Part shown: in pieces, positions 36,426-44,117 of the stretch
How positions within the stretch are numbered: the first letter of the stretch is position 1
Layout of the letters: every line of letters begins with the position of its first letter
DNA from: Paraprevotella sp.
Lineage (GTDB): Bacteria > Bacteroidota > Bacteroidia > Bacteroidales > Bacteroidaceae
NCBI GenBank assembly: GCA_017937925.1
Contig: JAGBCQ010000023.1
Span: 1-64,000, forward strand
Reading direction: 5' to 3'
DNA: 64,000 nucleotides
Translations under genes and position numbers: made by a program
The notes under the pieces: model-generated
Told to the model about the DNA's origin: nothing
The model's database searches: none
Seen by the model: the letters and a program-made list of their open reading frames with translations, nothing else

Positions 36426-36888
36426 GATAGAGCGCAAGTTTTTGGTGACGGGTGACTTTAAGTCGCAAGCATATTCCAGTAGTCGGATTATGCAAGGATA
36501 TATCAGTTCCGGTAATGGTAAAACTGTAAGAATACGTATCCGAGACGAGAAGGGCTTTTTAACAATAAAAGGACCTGCCGGAAAAGAAGGATTGTCGCGG
36601 TATGAATTTGAGACTGAAGTTGCCTTAAAAGACGCTTTGGATTTGATGAAGTTATGTGAGCCGGGAATCATAGACAAGACACGTTACCTTGTGAAGTCAG
36701 GAAAGCATATTTTTGAAGTTGATGAGTTCTACGGACCAAATGAAGGTTTGATTATAGCCGAAGTAGAGCTTTCAGATGAGAATGAGACCTTTGAGAAACC
36801 GGATTTCATAGGAAAGGAAGTAACAGGCGATCGTCGTTATTATAACTCGCACTTACGTAAGAATCCTTACTGTCTTTGGCGCGGATAA
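36415..36888 (+). CDS. CYTH-domain triphosphate tunnel enzyme
   Basis: A 157-residue CYTH protein. The N-terminal ExExK signature is present (E4-I-E6-R-K8). Alternating basic and acidic strands (RIRIRDEKGFLTIKGP, FEVDEFYGPNEGLIIAEVEL) build the tunnel that binds inorganic or nucleoside triphosphates. Stand-alone bacterial members are usually triphosphatases, less often adenylate cyclases; this cannot be decided here. Its 3' end overlaps the convergent VanZ gene by 22 bases. Confidence 0.9.
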   Translation: MPLEIERKFLVTGDFKSQAYSSSRIMQGYISSGNGKTVRIRIRDEKGFLTIKGPAGKEGLSRYEFETEVALKDALDLMKLCEPGIIDKTRYLVKSGKHIFEVDEFYGPNEGLIIAEVELSDENETFEKPDFIGKEVTGDRRYYNSHLRKNPYCLWRG

Positions 36889-37253
36889 ATGAATAGTCCT
36901 ATAGTAATCCCGATGCCGCAACCAATGACATTGGCGATAAAGTCTAGCCAATCGCCACTTCTGTCAGTTGTACAGTAGTGTTGTATTAGCTCCATAGCTC
37001 CTCCGTAAGCGCATGGTAAAAGAAACAATAGAATGTAGGGATACAAACGTTGTTGTGAGTGTGAACGTTTGTATTCTATCAAAACCGACATTTCTAATAT
37101 AAGGTACATTATAATGTGTGCCCATTTGTCAGAGAGGGCTACTTGTTCAAGTTCTACTTTGGGGGGAGTGAACAGAGAAAGATAACCTATAAGAATTGTA
37201 ATAATTAAACTGAAGGGGTATCTTTTAATACAAATTGTTAGTTTATCTCTCAT
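36867..37253 (-). CDS. VanZ-family membrane protein
   Basis: A 128-residue protein with four predicted helices. The VanZ-like signature includes DKWAHIIMYLILEM, GGAMELIQHY and SGDWLDFIANVIGCGIGI. VanZ family members influence glycopeptide susceptibility in some Gram-positives, but most bacterial members have no assigned role. Transcribed from 37273-37280, divergent from the sodium symporter, and overlapping the CYTH gene tail by 22 bases on the other strand. Confidence 0.88.
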   Translation of the reverse strand: MRDKLTICIKRYPFSLIITILIGYLSLFTPPKVELEQVALSDKWAHIIMYLILEMSVLIEYKRSHSQQRLYPYILLFLLPCAYGGAMELIQHYCTTDRSGDWLDFIANVIGCGIGITIGLFIYPRQRQ

Positions 37254-37272
37254 GTTAATAACAGATTTCTCG

Positions 37273-37280
37273 CAAAGATA
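37273..37280 (-). promoter_or_regulatory. -7 box for the VanZ-family gene
   Basis: The minus strand reads TATCTTTG, 19 bases upstream of the start and only 12 bases from the divergent box at 37293-37300. Confidence 0.6.
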
Positions 37281-37292
37281 AATCTTTTTTTG

Positions 37293-37300
37293 TACTTTTG
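37293..37300 (+). promoter_or_regulatory. -7 box for the sodium symporter
   Basis: TACTTTTG, 42 bases before the ATG at 37343. Confidence 0.55.
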
Positions 37301-37342
37301 TCGTTCATTCAAAGAATAATCGTAAACTCTATTTAGTTAAAG

Positions 37343-38695
37343 ATGAGCGAAAGAGCGAACTTCGGGAGTAAAATGGGAGTCATTTTGGCAGCATCTGGTT
37401 CTGCCGTTGGCTTAGGAAATATTTGGCGTTTTCCGTGCATGGTCGGAGAGAATGGCGGTGCGGCTTTTATCTTAGTATATATTCTCTGTGTGATGTTTTT
37501 GGGAGTGCCGGTTATGGTCTCCGAATTCTTGATTGGACGTAGAGCAAAAACGAATGCGATAGAGGCATATTCAAAGTTAGCTCCCGGCACGCCATGGATA
37601 TGGATTGGTATCACCGGAGTTGCCGCTGCATTCTTGATTCTAAGTTATTATGGAGTTGTTGCAGGGTGGACTTTAGAGTACACTGTGGCGTCGGCAGTAG
37701 GCGAACTGTCCGGAGCAAAGGATTATACGGCGTTTTTTAACGATTTTGTAAGCAATCCATGGAAGCCTGTTCTTTATATGGCGGTTTTTATCTTATTGAC
37801 GCATATAGTCGTTGTGCGAGGAGTAAGAGAAGGTATAGAGAAGTTTTCAAAGATAATGATGCCTCTGCTTTTGCTTATTATATGTGTGTTAGTAGGTTGC
37901 TCTTTTTCTCTTTCAGGGTTTGAGGAGGGAGCTGCATTCCTCTTGCGACCAGACTTTAGTAAGGTGACCAATAAAGTGATATTGGACGCCATGGGGCAAG
38001 CTTTCTTTTCAATGAGCATCGGTATGGGATGCCTTTGTACTTATGCGTCGTATTTTTCTAAGGATACGGATTTGATGAAAACGGCAGGAAGCGTAGCGAC
38101 AATTGACACGTTGGTCGCATTGTTGGGAGGTTTTATTATATTCCCGGCCGTATTTTCAGTTCCCGGTTTGTCGGCAGATGCGGGAGCTGGTTTGGTTTTC
38201 ATTACATTGCCTAATGTTTTTCATTTGATTTTTCAAAATGTCCCATGGTTAGGTTACATCTTTTCGTTGATGTTTTATGTTCTGTTGATGTTAGCAGCTT
38301 TGACTTCGACAATCTCTTTACATGAGGTTTCAACGGCCTATATCCATGAGCGTTTGAAGTGGTCTAGAAAAAAGGCAGCATGGGCAGTAACAGCAGGATG
38401 TATATTCTTGGGAGTTTTTTGTGCGTTATCTTTCGGCGTCTTATCAGAGATTAAACTCTTTGATTTGACAATCTTTGATTTGTTTGACTTTGTTACGGCC
38501 AAGTTGATTATGCCGTTGGGTGGTATGTTTATCTCAATATTTACCGGATGGTATCTTGAACGTAGTATTGTGAAGGCAGAGGTAACGAATGAAGGCAAAC
38601 TTAAAATACCTTTCTTTAAATTTTATATATTCCTTTTGAAATTCGTAGCACCTGTGTGTATCGGACTGATATTTATTAACGAATTGTTTAAATAG
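37343..38695 (+). CDS. Neurotransmitter:sodium symporter family transporter
   Basis: A 450-residue, eleven- or twelve-helix Na+-dependent transporter of the SNF/NSS (LeuT-like) family. The first helix carries the unwound substrate-site motif ASGSAVGLGNIWRFPCMVGENGG. The Na+-site region of TM6-8 is seen in QAFFSMSIGMGC and AALTSTISLHEV. Prokaryotic members import amino acids; the substrate is not predictable here. It is 6 bases ahead of the HhH gene and probably cotranscribed with it. Confidence 0.92.
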   Translation: MSERANFGSKMGVILAASGSAVGLGNIWRFPCMVGENGGAAFILVYILCVMFLGVPVMVSEFLIGRRAKTNAIEAYSKLAPGTPWIWIGITGVAAAFLILSYYGVVAGWTLEYTVASAVGELSGAKDYTAFFNDFVSNPWKPVLYMAVFILLTHIVVVRGVREGIEKFSKIMMPLLLLIICVLVGCSFSLSGFEEGAAFLLRPDFSKVTNKVILDAMGQAFFSMSIGMGCLCTYASYFSKDTDLMKTAGSVATIDTLVALLGGFIIFPAVFSVPGLSADAGAGLVFITLPNVFHLIFQNVPWLGYIFSLMFYVLLMLAALTSTISLHEVSTAYIHERLKWSRKKAAWAVTAGCIFLGVFCALSFGVLSEIKLFDLTIFDLFDFVTAKLIMPLGGMFISIFTGWYLERSIVKAEVTNEGKLKIPFFKFYIFLLKFVAPVCIGLIFINELFK

Positions 38696-38701
38696 GCCCC
38701 A

Positions 38702-39628
38702 ATGAAGCATAGTTGGAAAGATTTGTTCTATTTTTCCAAAGCAGACCGTACAGTTCTGATGTTTTTGGTGGGAGTGTTGACGGGTGTGGCTTTGTGTGTG
38801 TTGTTGATGCCACGTTCCGAGAATGTGACTGCTATAGATGAAAGTCAAACTACGCATGACCTAACCGATATGGCGGTCGTTAAGCAACAAGACACTTTAA
38901 ATAATAAGCAAAAAGCGTTTTATTATCAGCAAGAGCAAAGGCGAGTTGAAACGTTCGAGTTCGACCCAAATACAGCAGATTCAACACAATTGTTAAGGTT
39001 GGGATTGCAGCCTTGGCAAGTAAGAAATATCTATAAATACCGTGCCAAAGGAGGACGCTACCATCGGCCTGAAGATTTTTCAAAGTTATACGGATTGACA
39101 AAAGGCGATTACGACCGATTGTTACCATTTATTAAGATTGCGGATGAATATAAATTGATGTCCGATATACCTCAGGTAAAAGTAGCAAAGAATGATACCG
39201 TTGCCAAGGGATTATACCAAGAGAAGTTGAAAGAAGGCGAAACAGTTAATCTTAATAAAGCAGACACGACGTTTCTAAAGAAAGTGCCCGGCATAGGTTC
39301 GTATTATGCCCGAAGGATTGTTGAATATCGTAAGCGTTTAGGCGGATTTGTATCTGTTGGTCAACTCTCCGAATTGAAAGATTTTCCGGAAGGACTTGAG
39401 CGTTGGTTTGTAGTCAGTAGCATTGAACTAGAACCGATTTATATCAATAAGCTTTCAATAGACGCTCTTCGTCGTCATCCATATTTGAATTTCTATCAAG
39501 CTAAAGTGATAGTAGAGCATAGACGCAAATATGGACCAATAAAAAAGTTGCAATCGCTGTCTTTGTATGAGGAGTTCTCATCTTCTGACTTGGAACGATT
39601 GCAACAATATGTTAATTACGACGAATAG
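38702..39628 (+). CDS. Helix-hairpin-helix (ComEA-like) membrane-anchored protein
   Basis: A 308-residue protein with an N-terminal membrane helix (about 18-37) and repeated helix-hairpin-helix DNA-binding motifs. Among them are FDPNTADSTQLLRLGLQPWQ, VNLNKADTTFLKKVPGIG, and a third at IYINKLSIDALRRHPYLNF. ComEA-type proteins bind incoming DNA outside the cytoplasmic membrane during uptake. Bacteroidetes carry such multi-HhH proteins widely, and a competence role is not established for them. Convergent with the alkaline phosphatase gene (20 bases apart). Confidence 0.85.
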   Translation: MKHSWKDLFYFSKADRTVLMFLVGVLTGVALCVLLMPRSENVTAIDESQTTHDLTDMAVVKQQDTLNNKQKAFYYQQEQRRVETFEFDPNTADSTQLLRLGLQPWQVRNIYKYRAKGGRYHRPEDFSKLYGLTKGDYDRLLPFIKIADEYKLMSDIPQVKVAKNDTVAKGLYQEKLKEGETVNLNKADTTFLKKVPGIGSYYARRIVEYRKRLGGFVSVGQLSELKDFPEGLERWFVVSSIELEPIYINKLSIDALRRHPYLNFYQAKVIVEHRRKYGPIKKLQSLSLYEEFSSSDLERLQQYVNYDE

Positions 39629-39648
39629 TAGATAATTGTCGGCTAAGG

Positions 39649-41058
39649 TTATTGGGCGTATTCTGCTACTTTGGCAATTTTCTTGGGAATGTCTGTATTG
39701 TCGATTCGGCCGGTAAACTCCTTCGCACCATTTCCAATAGCGAATACCGGTACGTAGCCATTTGAATGTCCTCCACTTGTCCAACCAATCATCGCCTTTT
39801 GTGCCATAATCTTACGTGCTGTTGAGGCTATGATATTTTCACTTTCGTATAAAGTTCTGGTGTCCTTTGCCACACCTTCACAAAAGTCCTTATATGCCTT
39901 TTGGAGTCGTTCGGTTTCTCGGTTGTTTAGCGGAACGTTTGTCCAAAAGCCAAAGTTCTCTTGAAGTTGTTGACGGACAAATTCCCATGAAAAGTCCTTG
40001 CCTTTTGTTTGGTGCAGTTGAGCTATCGTTTTACTGAATGCACCGGCACTTTGTTTTTGATACTTTAGATAATCAGTATGCAACTCGTATGCTCCGGTTC
40101 CTAAAGCGATACCGCCGGTTTCATGGTCGGCAGTCACAACAATTAGTGTTTCATCGGGATGTTGTTCGTAAAACTCATAAGCGACCTTTACCGCCTCGTC
40201 TAAATCAATCACTTCCTTAAATAGGGTAGCGGCATCATTGCTATGGCATGCCCAATCTATTTTTCCTCCTTCAATCATGAAGAAGAATCCATTGCCATTT
40301 CTACTTAAAATATTGATTCCTGCTCGTGTAATATCTTGTAGTGTTAACGCACCTTTCGGTCGGTCTATGGCATAAGGTATGCTAGTCCTATCCTCTTTAT
40401 TTGCTGTGTCTTTTTGCAGAAGGATGACTTTGTCTGCCTTTTTAGATTTCTTGCGGAAATCATCATAACCTTTAGCGATGACATAGCCGGCGTCCTTACA
40501 TTGACTGTATAAGTCTTTGCTGTCGTTCGTGTTTTTGCTTTCAGGTTTAAGGAAGTCGGACCCTGCGTAAAAGTCAAAATTCGCTTCAATCAGCTCCTTC
40601 CCGATTTGATGATACATACCGCGATCTTTTACATGAGCGTAGAATGAAGAGGGCGTTGCATGGTCAACAGAGACACTTGTTGCAATCCCCACTGCATATC
40701 CTTTTTCTTTTGCTTCTTCTGCAATGCTTTTTATCTCTGTTGTATGACCTTTATCCATTCCGATGGTGCCATTTTTTGTTTTCTGACCAACAGCCAATGC
40801 CGTACCTCCGGCTGCTGAATCCGTAACGCCGTTGGTCGCAGAGAATGTCGTTACCAACCCGGTATAAGGGAACTGTCCAAAACAAAGTGGAGTCGTTCCA
40901 ATCCGTCCTTCCAATGCTGCTAAATAGGTTTCTGTCCCGTTGACTTGATTGACTCCCATGCCATCGCCAATAAAGTAAAAAACGTATTTTGCTCTTCCTT
41001 GCGCAAAGGTAAGGCATGAAAGAAATAATAGTAAATATGTGAAAAACGACCTTTTCAT
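39649..41058 (-). CDS. Alkaline phosphatase (PhoA family)
   Basis: A 469-residue exported phosphatase: signal peptide (about 1-20, LTFAQ), metal site IGDGMG (D32), and nucleophile S81 in TDSAAGGTA. HSNDAATLF, TADHETGGIALG and SGGHSNGYVPVFAIG supply further zinc ligands. It releases phosphate from monoesters in the periplasm or outside. The gene starts 21 bases behind the secreted glycosidase-like gene on the same strand, so it is probably transcribed with it, which hints at a phosphorylated substrate or coordinated nutrient scavenging. Confidence 0.93.
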   Translation of the reverse strand: MKRSFFTYLLLFLSCLTFAQGRAKYVFYFIGDGMGVNQVNGTETYLAALEGRIGTTPLCFGQFPYTGLVTTFSATNGVTDSAAGGTALAVGQKTKNGTIGMDKGHTTEIKSIAEEAKEKGYAVGIATSVSVDHATPSSFYAHVKDRGMYHQIGKELIEANFDFYAGSDFLKPESKNTNDSKDLYSQCKDAGYVIAKGYDDFRKKSKKADKVILLQKDTANKEDRTSIPYAIDRPKGALTLQDITRAGINILSRNGNGFFFMIEGGKIDWACHSNDAATLFKEVIDLDEAVKVAYEFYEQHPDETLIVVTADHETGGIALGTGAYELHTDYLKYQKQSAGAFSKTIAQLHQTKGKDFSWEFVRQQLQENFGFWTNVPLNNRETERLQKAYKDFCEGVAKDTRTLYESENIIASTARKIMAQKAMIGWTSGGHSNGYVPVFAIGNGAKEFTGRIDNTDIPKKIAKVAEYAQ

Positions 41059-41079
41059 ATTGCAATTGTTTACGATTTC

Positions 41080-43845
41080 TTATCTATGTTGTATTACGAA
41101 TTTCCGTGTGCCGGTCTCTTTCCCTGAAGCGGCTTTCAGTATGTATAATCCCGCCGGGTAGGTGCCGGTATCAATACGTACTGTCTCTTGACTTGTAGCG
41201 TTGATGTTTTGCATCAGAACACCTTGGGTATTATATATTTGTAAAGTGACCATGTCGGTACTGTTGCTTGTTGTGAAATCTACGACAAGTTCTTTGTCAA
41301 TCAGCGAAGTCTTAAAGTTTATGCCAAGTTCCTTTTTGGTAGGTTCGTTAATGCTTGTTACTTCATTAACCAATTTCTTAACCTCATCGTTCGTTAAGGC
41401 ATAATTATAAATTCTGAAGTCGTCTATATAGCCTTTGAATAGAGGGTCTGCAGCAAATTGACTACGTCCGATGTAGTTCATGAATGGTTTGAAATCGGCC
41501 GGGCGTATGGTAATTTCTTTTGATGAACCGATAAGCTTACCATCCAAGTAGATAGCCACACTGTCTTCGCCCATGCTGAGCGCTAAATGTGCCCATTTGT
41601 TGCGAGAAGTTGTCATCGTTACGTCTGCCGTCAATGTCTGTTCTTCTCCACCATTCTTAATAGCGAATCTCACTTTGTTTCCCTCGTTGGAGCGAACGGT
41701 TAGGAACATGTATTCATTCTCGTCGTTACCGAAATCAAAAACACGTTGCCATGTGTCGCCACCGCGCCAATAAACCCATGTGGAAATGGTCAGGTTCTTT
41801 AAGTTGGCAATCTCCGTAGGCAGTTGAATGAAGTTGGATGTTCCATTCAATTCAAAAGAGTAGTTCCCGGAGTTTCCTATGGTGTAGGTCTCGGTTAGCG
41901 CTGCCGCATTATTGATGTTTTCTGTTGTGTCTTTAGTGGTTTCTTCAAACTCATATCTTGCCACCAATGCTTTCCCGTCGGTAGGTGTCGCAGATACAGA
42001 TTCTGAAACGGGCGAGGTGTTATAGAACATATCAATCATTTTGACGCAATAATGATAGGTCTTTCCTGCCTGAACTTTATTATCTACGAACACGGTATCC
42101 GTAATGTTTCTTCCAATGGTTTCATAATCTCCGTCGGCAACTTCCGAACGCAATACGGTGTATGTCGGGGTATAACCGTCTGCTTGGTTCCATTTTAGTC
42201 GTATTGATGCCGGTTTAGCCTCTGCTTGAAGTCCGGTTGGGGCGGCGAAACTGCGAAGTTTTGGGCGTGTGCCGACAGGGACGAATCGCCATAACTGTCC
42301 GTCATTTCCGTCTTTTACTCCTTGAACGACATTGTTGCTGTACAATTCAAGGCAATGTGAACTGTGTCTGTGGCGGATATAGAACCATCCGTCGCTTTCG
42401 TATTCCAAATACCATTGTTGGTTGGCGCTGCTGCTATCTGTTCCCCATATAATCACATCCGCATTGTCCTCCAACGACCAGTTTTGAACGTCCAATGATT
42501 GTTTGGTGCTTGCGGACATGATGTAATGATAACTGAAATCGCTGTTCTTCAATGGGTCAACGGGATTGACATACCATTGTTGGGTCTTGAGCGCTTTGTT
42601 ATAAGAGTTTACTTGCAGATTACCATTGACGATATCCATTACCTTTGTCGGTTGGAACTTGTTGACCAGCATGTATGTACCGTCAATAACCGGTTGGATG
42701 TCATCGCCCCATGTGATATTTACGACACATTCGGCATTGGTTTGTCCGACTTGATAGCCCGTACCTCCCGGAAGGTCGATGATATATTCACGTTGTGGCC
42801 CGTGTCCGTTGAAGAATACGTCGCGCTCTTTCGAAATGAATTTATAGCTTGTGGCTGCCGCTTGTCGCTCGGATGTGCCGGCAAAGGCCTGAACTTTCCC
42901 GTCGGGAGCGCGGTAAACAGATGCTGCAGTCCAATTGTCGCGGTGCTCGGCGTATGCCAAACGTTCGCCGTGGCTTGCTTTGCAGAATTCGCCACGTGCG
43001 TATTCGGCAGGTCCCCACCAGATGCCCGTTTGCAGTCCGTATTCCAAGCCGACCATAGCCTCCATGACATTGTGCATCTCATCATCCGTGGCGTGATTGC
43101 CATCTTGACGAACCTTAGTGAAGAAGTTGGCAAAATTGTTGAAAGAACCGGCTAATTGGTGTGTATTACCCTCGTCTAAGTATTCTTTAAGGGTATTATA
43201 CCAATAATATGCCTGGTCGCAGTTCAAGGTATTGCCTCCACATATTCTGATGGTGTCGAAGCGACTGTTTTTTCTTAACTCGGCAGCGATGTTGTAAAAG
43301 TCGGTAATCGTGCCTTGTCCTGTGGCGGAATAATCCGGTTCATTGAAGGGAGCGACAGAAACGACTCTGTAGCCTGCCTCTTGAAAATATTTTGTGGTAA
43401 CGTCGATGAGTTCCGCCCAGTTCTTGGCATTGCCCACGTAAGAAGCATCAACCGAAGGATGGTCGCAATTGAGCATTAACTTGACGTCAGGCTTGCAGTA
43501 TTTAAGTAGTCTTAAACGCTGGTTTAAGTAGTTTTTTTGTTGTCTTTGCAGGTCCCCGTCAATAAGTGGGTAGGTGGGTTGGAACGAACCGCGCGCTATT
43601 GATACATTGTCCTGTCCCATGAACAAGATGCAACGTCGGAAGTTTTGTTCATGTATCCATGCCAAATCGGCACCCCATTCAACTTCTCTGACGATGCCCT
43701 TTTCGGACAATTTGAATGGAACTATTCTGTCAGTAAGTGGTTCCACTTTTAAATTGCTGCTTGAGCTGAATCCTTGAGCGATAGCAGTATAAGAGCAGGC
43801 TGTTAGGAGTAATGTCGCTAATAACTTTGATGCATAGTTCTTCAT
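41080..43845 (-). CDS. Secreted multidomain glycosidase-like protein with T9SS type A tail
   Basis: A 921-residue paralogue of the 21640-25920 protein. Signal peptide (about 1-24), GH-A-like domain (about 25-385) with E169 in APFNEPD and E262 in HNVMEA, ricin-type lectin (about 386-555), fibronectin III (about 560-620), LamG (about 625-820). A canonical type IX secretion sorting domain follows (about 841-921, LQIYNTQGVLMQ...YPAGLYILKA...KFVIQHR). An upstream in-frame start at 43905 exists, but ATG 43845 directly precedes the signal peptide. The family and substrate are unidentified. It lies between a rhamnosidase and an alkaline phosphatase, suggesting polysaccharide or glycoprotein breakdown. 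Confidence 0.78.
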   Translation of the reverse strand: MKNYASKLLATLLLTACSYTAIAQGFSSSSNLKVEPLTDRIVPFKLSEKGIVREVEWGADLAWIHEQNFRRCILFMGQDNVSIARGSFQPTYPLIDGDLQRQQKNYLNQRLRLLKYCKPDVKLMLNCDHPSVDASYVGNAKNWAELIDVTTKYFQEAGYRVVSVAPFNEPDYSATGQGTITDFYNIAAELRKNSRFDTIRICGGNTLNCDQAYYWYNTLKEYLDEGNTHQLAGSFNNFANFFTKVRQDGNHATDDEMHNVMEAMVGLEYGLQTGIWWGPAEYARGEFCKASHGERLAYAEHRDNWTAASVYRAPDGKVQAFAGTSERQAAATSYKFISKERDVFFNGHGPQREYIIDLPGGTGYQVGQTNAECVVNITWGDDIQPVIDGTYMLVNKFQPTKVMDIVNGNLQVNSYNKALKTQQWYVNPVDPLKNSDFSYHYIMSASTKQSLDVQNWSLEDNADVIIWGTDSSSANQQWYLEYESDGWFYIRHRHSSHCLELYSNNVVQGVKDGNDGQLWRFVPVGTRPKLRSFAAPTGLQAEAKPASIRLKWNQADGYTPTYTVLRSEVADGDYETIGRNITDTVFVDNKVQAGKTYHYCVKMIDMFYNTSPVSESVSATPTDGKALVARYEFEETTKDTTENINNAAALTETYTIGNSGNYSFELNGTSNFIQLPTEIANLKNLTISTWVYWRGGDTWQRVFDFGNDENEYMFLTVRSNEGNKVRFAIKNGGEEQTLTADVTMTTSRNKWAHLALSMGEDSVAIYLDGKLIGSSKEITIRPADFKPFMNYIGRSQFAADPLFKGYIDDFRIYNYALTNDEVKKLVNEVTSINEPTKKELGINFKTSLIDKELVVDFTTSNSTDMVTLQIYNTQGVLMQNINATSQETVRIDTGTYPAGLYILKAASGKETGTRKFVIQHR

Positions 43846-43945
43846 AATAGTAGTTAAATATTTAGTTATATATTGCAAAGTAAATGTTTTTACTTGGTTT
43901 TTCAAATATTTAGGCTGTAAACTTTACTTTTTTGTAAGGTTGCAA

Positions 43946-44039
43946 TTGTCGTGTGGCATTTGCATCACGCACGTGTAGCATTTGCATCACGCACGTGCGG
44001 CATTTGCTTCACACACGTGTAGCATTTGCTTCACGACAA
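43946..44039. repeat. 22-bp tandem array with three CACGTG palindromes
   Basis: Four near-identical 22-base units (43951-43972, 43973-43994, 43995-44016, 44017-44038), each beginning GTG, with GCATTTGC in the middle and CAC or CA at the end. Unit junctions create CACGTG palindromes at 43970-43975, 43992-43997 and 44014-44019, spaced exactly 22 bases. TTGTCGTG (43946-43953) and CACGACAA (44032-44039) flank the array as an inverted repeat. It occupies the gap between the rhamnosidase gene and the glycosidase-like gene. Confidence 0.9.
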
Positions 44040-44117
44040 AAAGGTGCTTTGAGAAAAAGAAAAAGGTATGCTCAGAGGAACATACCTTGTGGGAGTAATA
44101 ATGTTGAAATCAGCGAT

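Noticed and set aside
42499-43155. Open frame of 218 codons on the plus strand inside the minus-strand glycosidase-like gene
   Set aside because: It is antisense to a well-supported domain (GH-A/ricin), has no recognisable family, signal or promoter, and its sequence is what the opposite frame of a coding region gives.
43866-43880. -7 box for the minus-strand glycosidase-like gene
   Set aside because: The minus strand has TTACTTTG, one mismatch from TAnnTTTG; too weak to list, although the position suits ATG 43845.
43946-44039. CRISPR-like array
   Set aside because: The four units are directly abutting with no spacers, and no cas genes are nearby; it is a simple tandem repeat.
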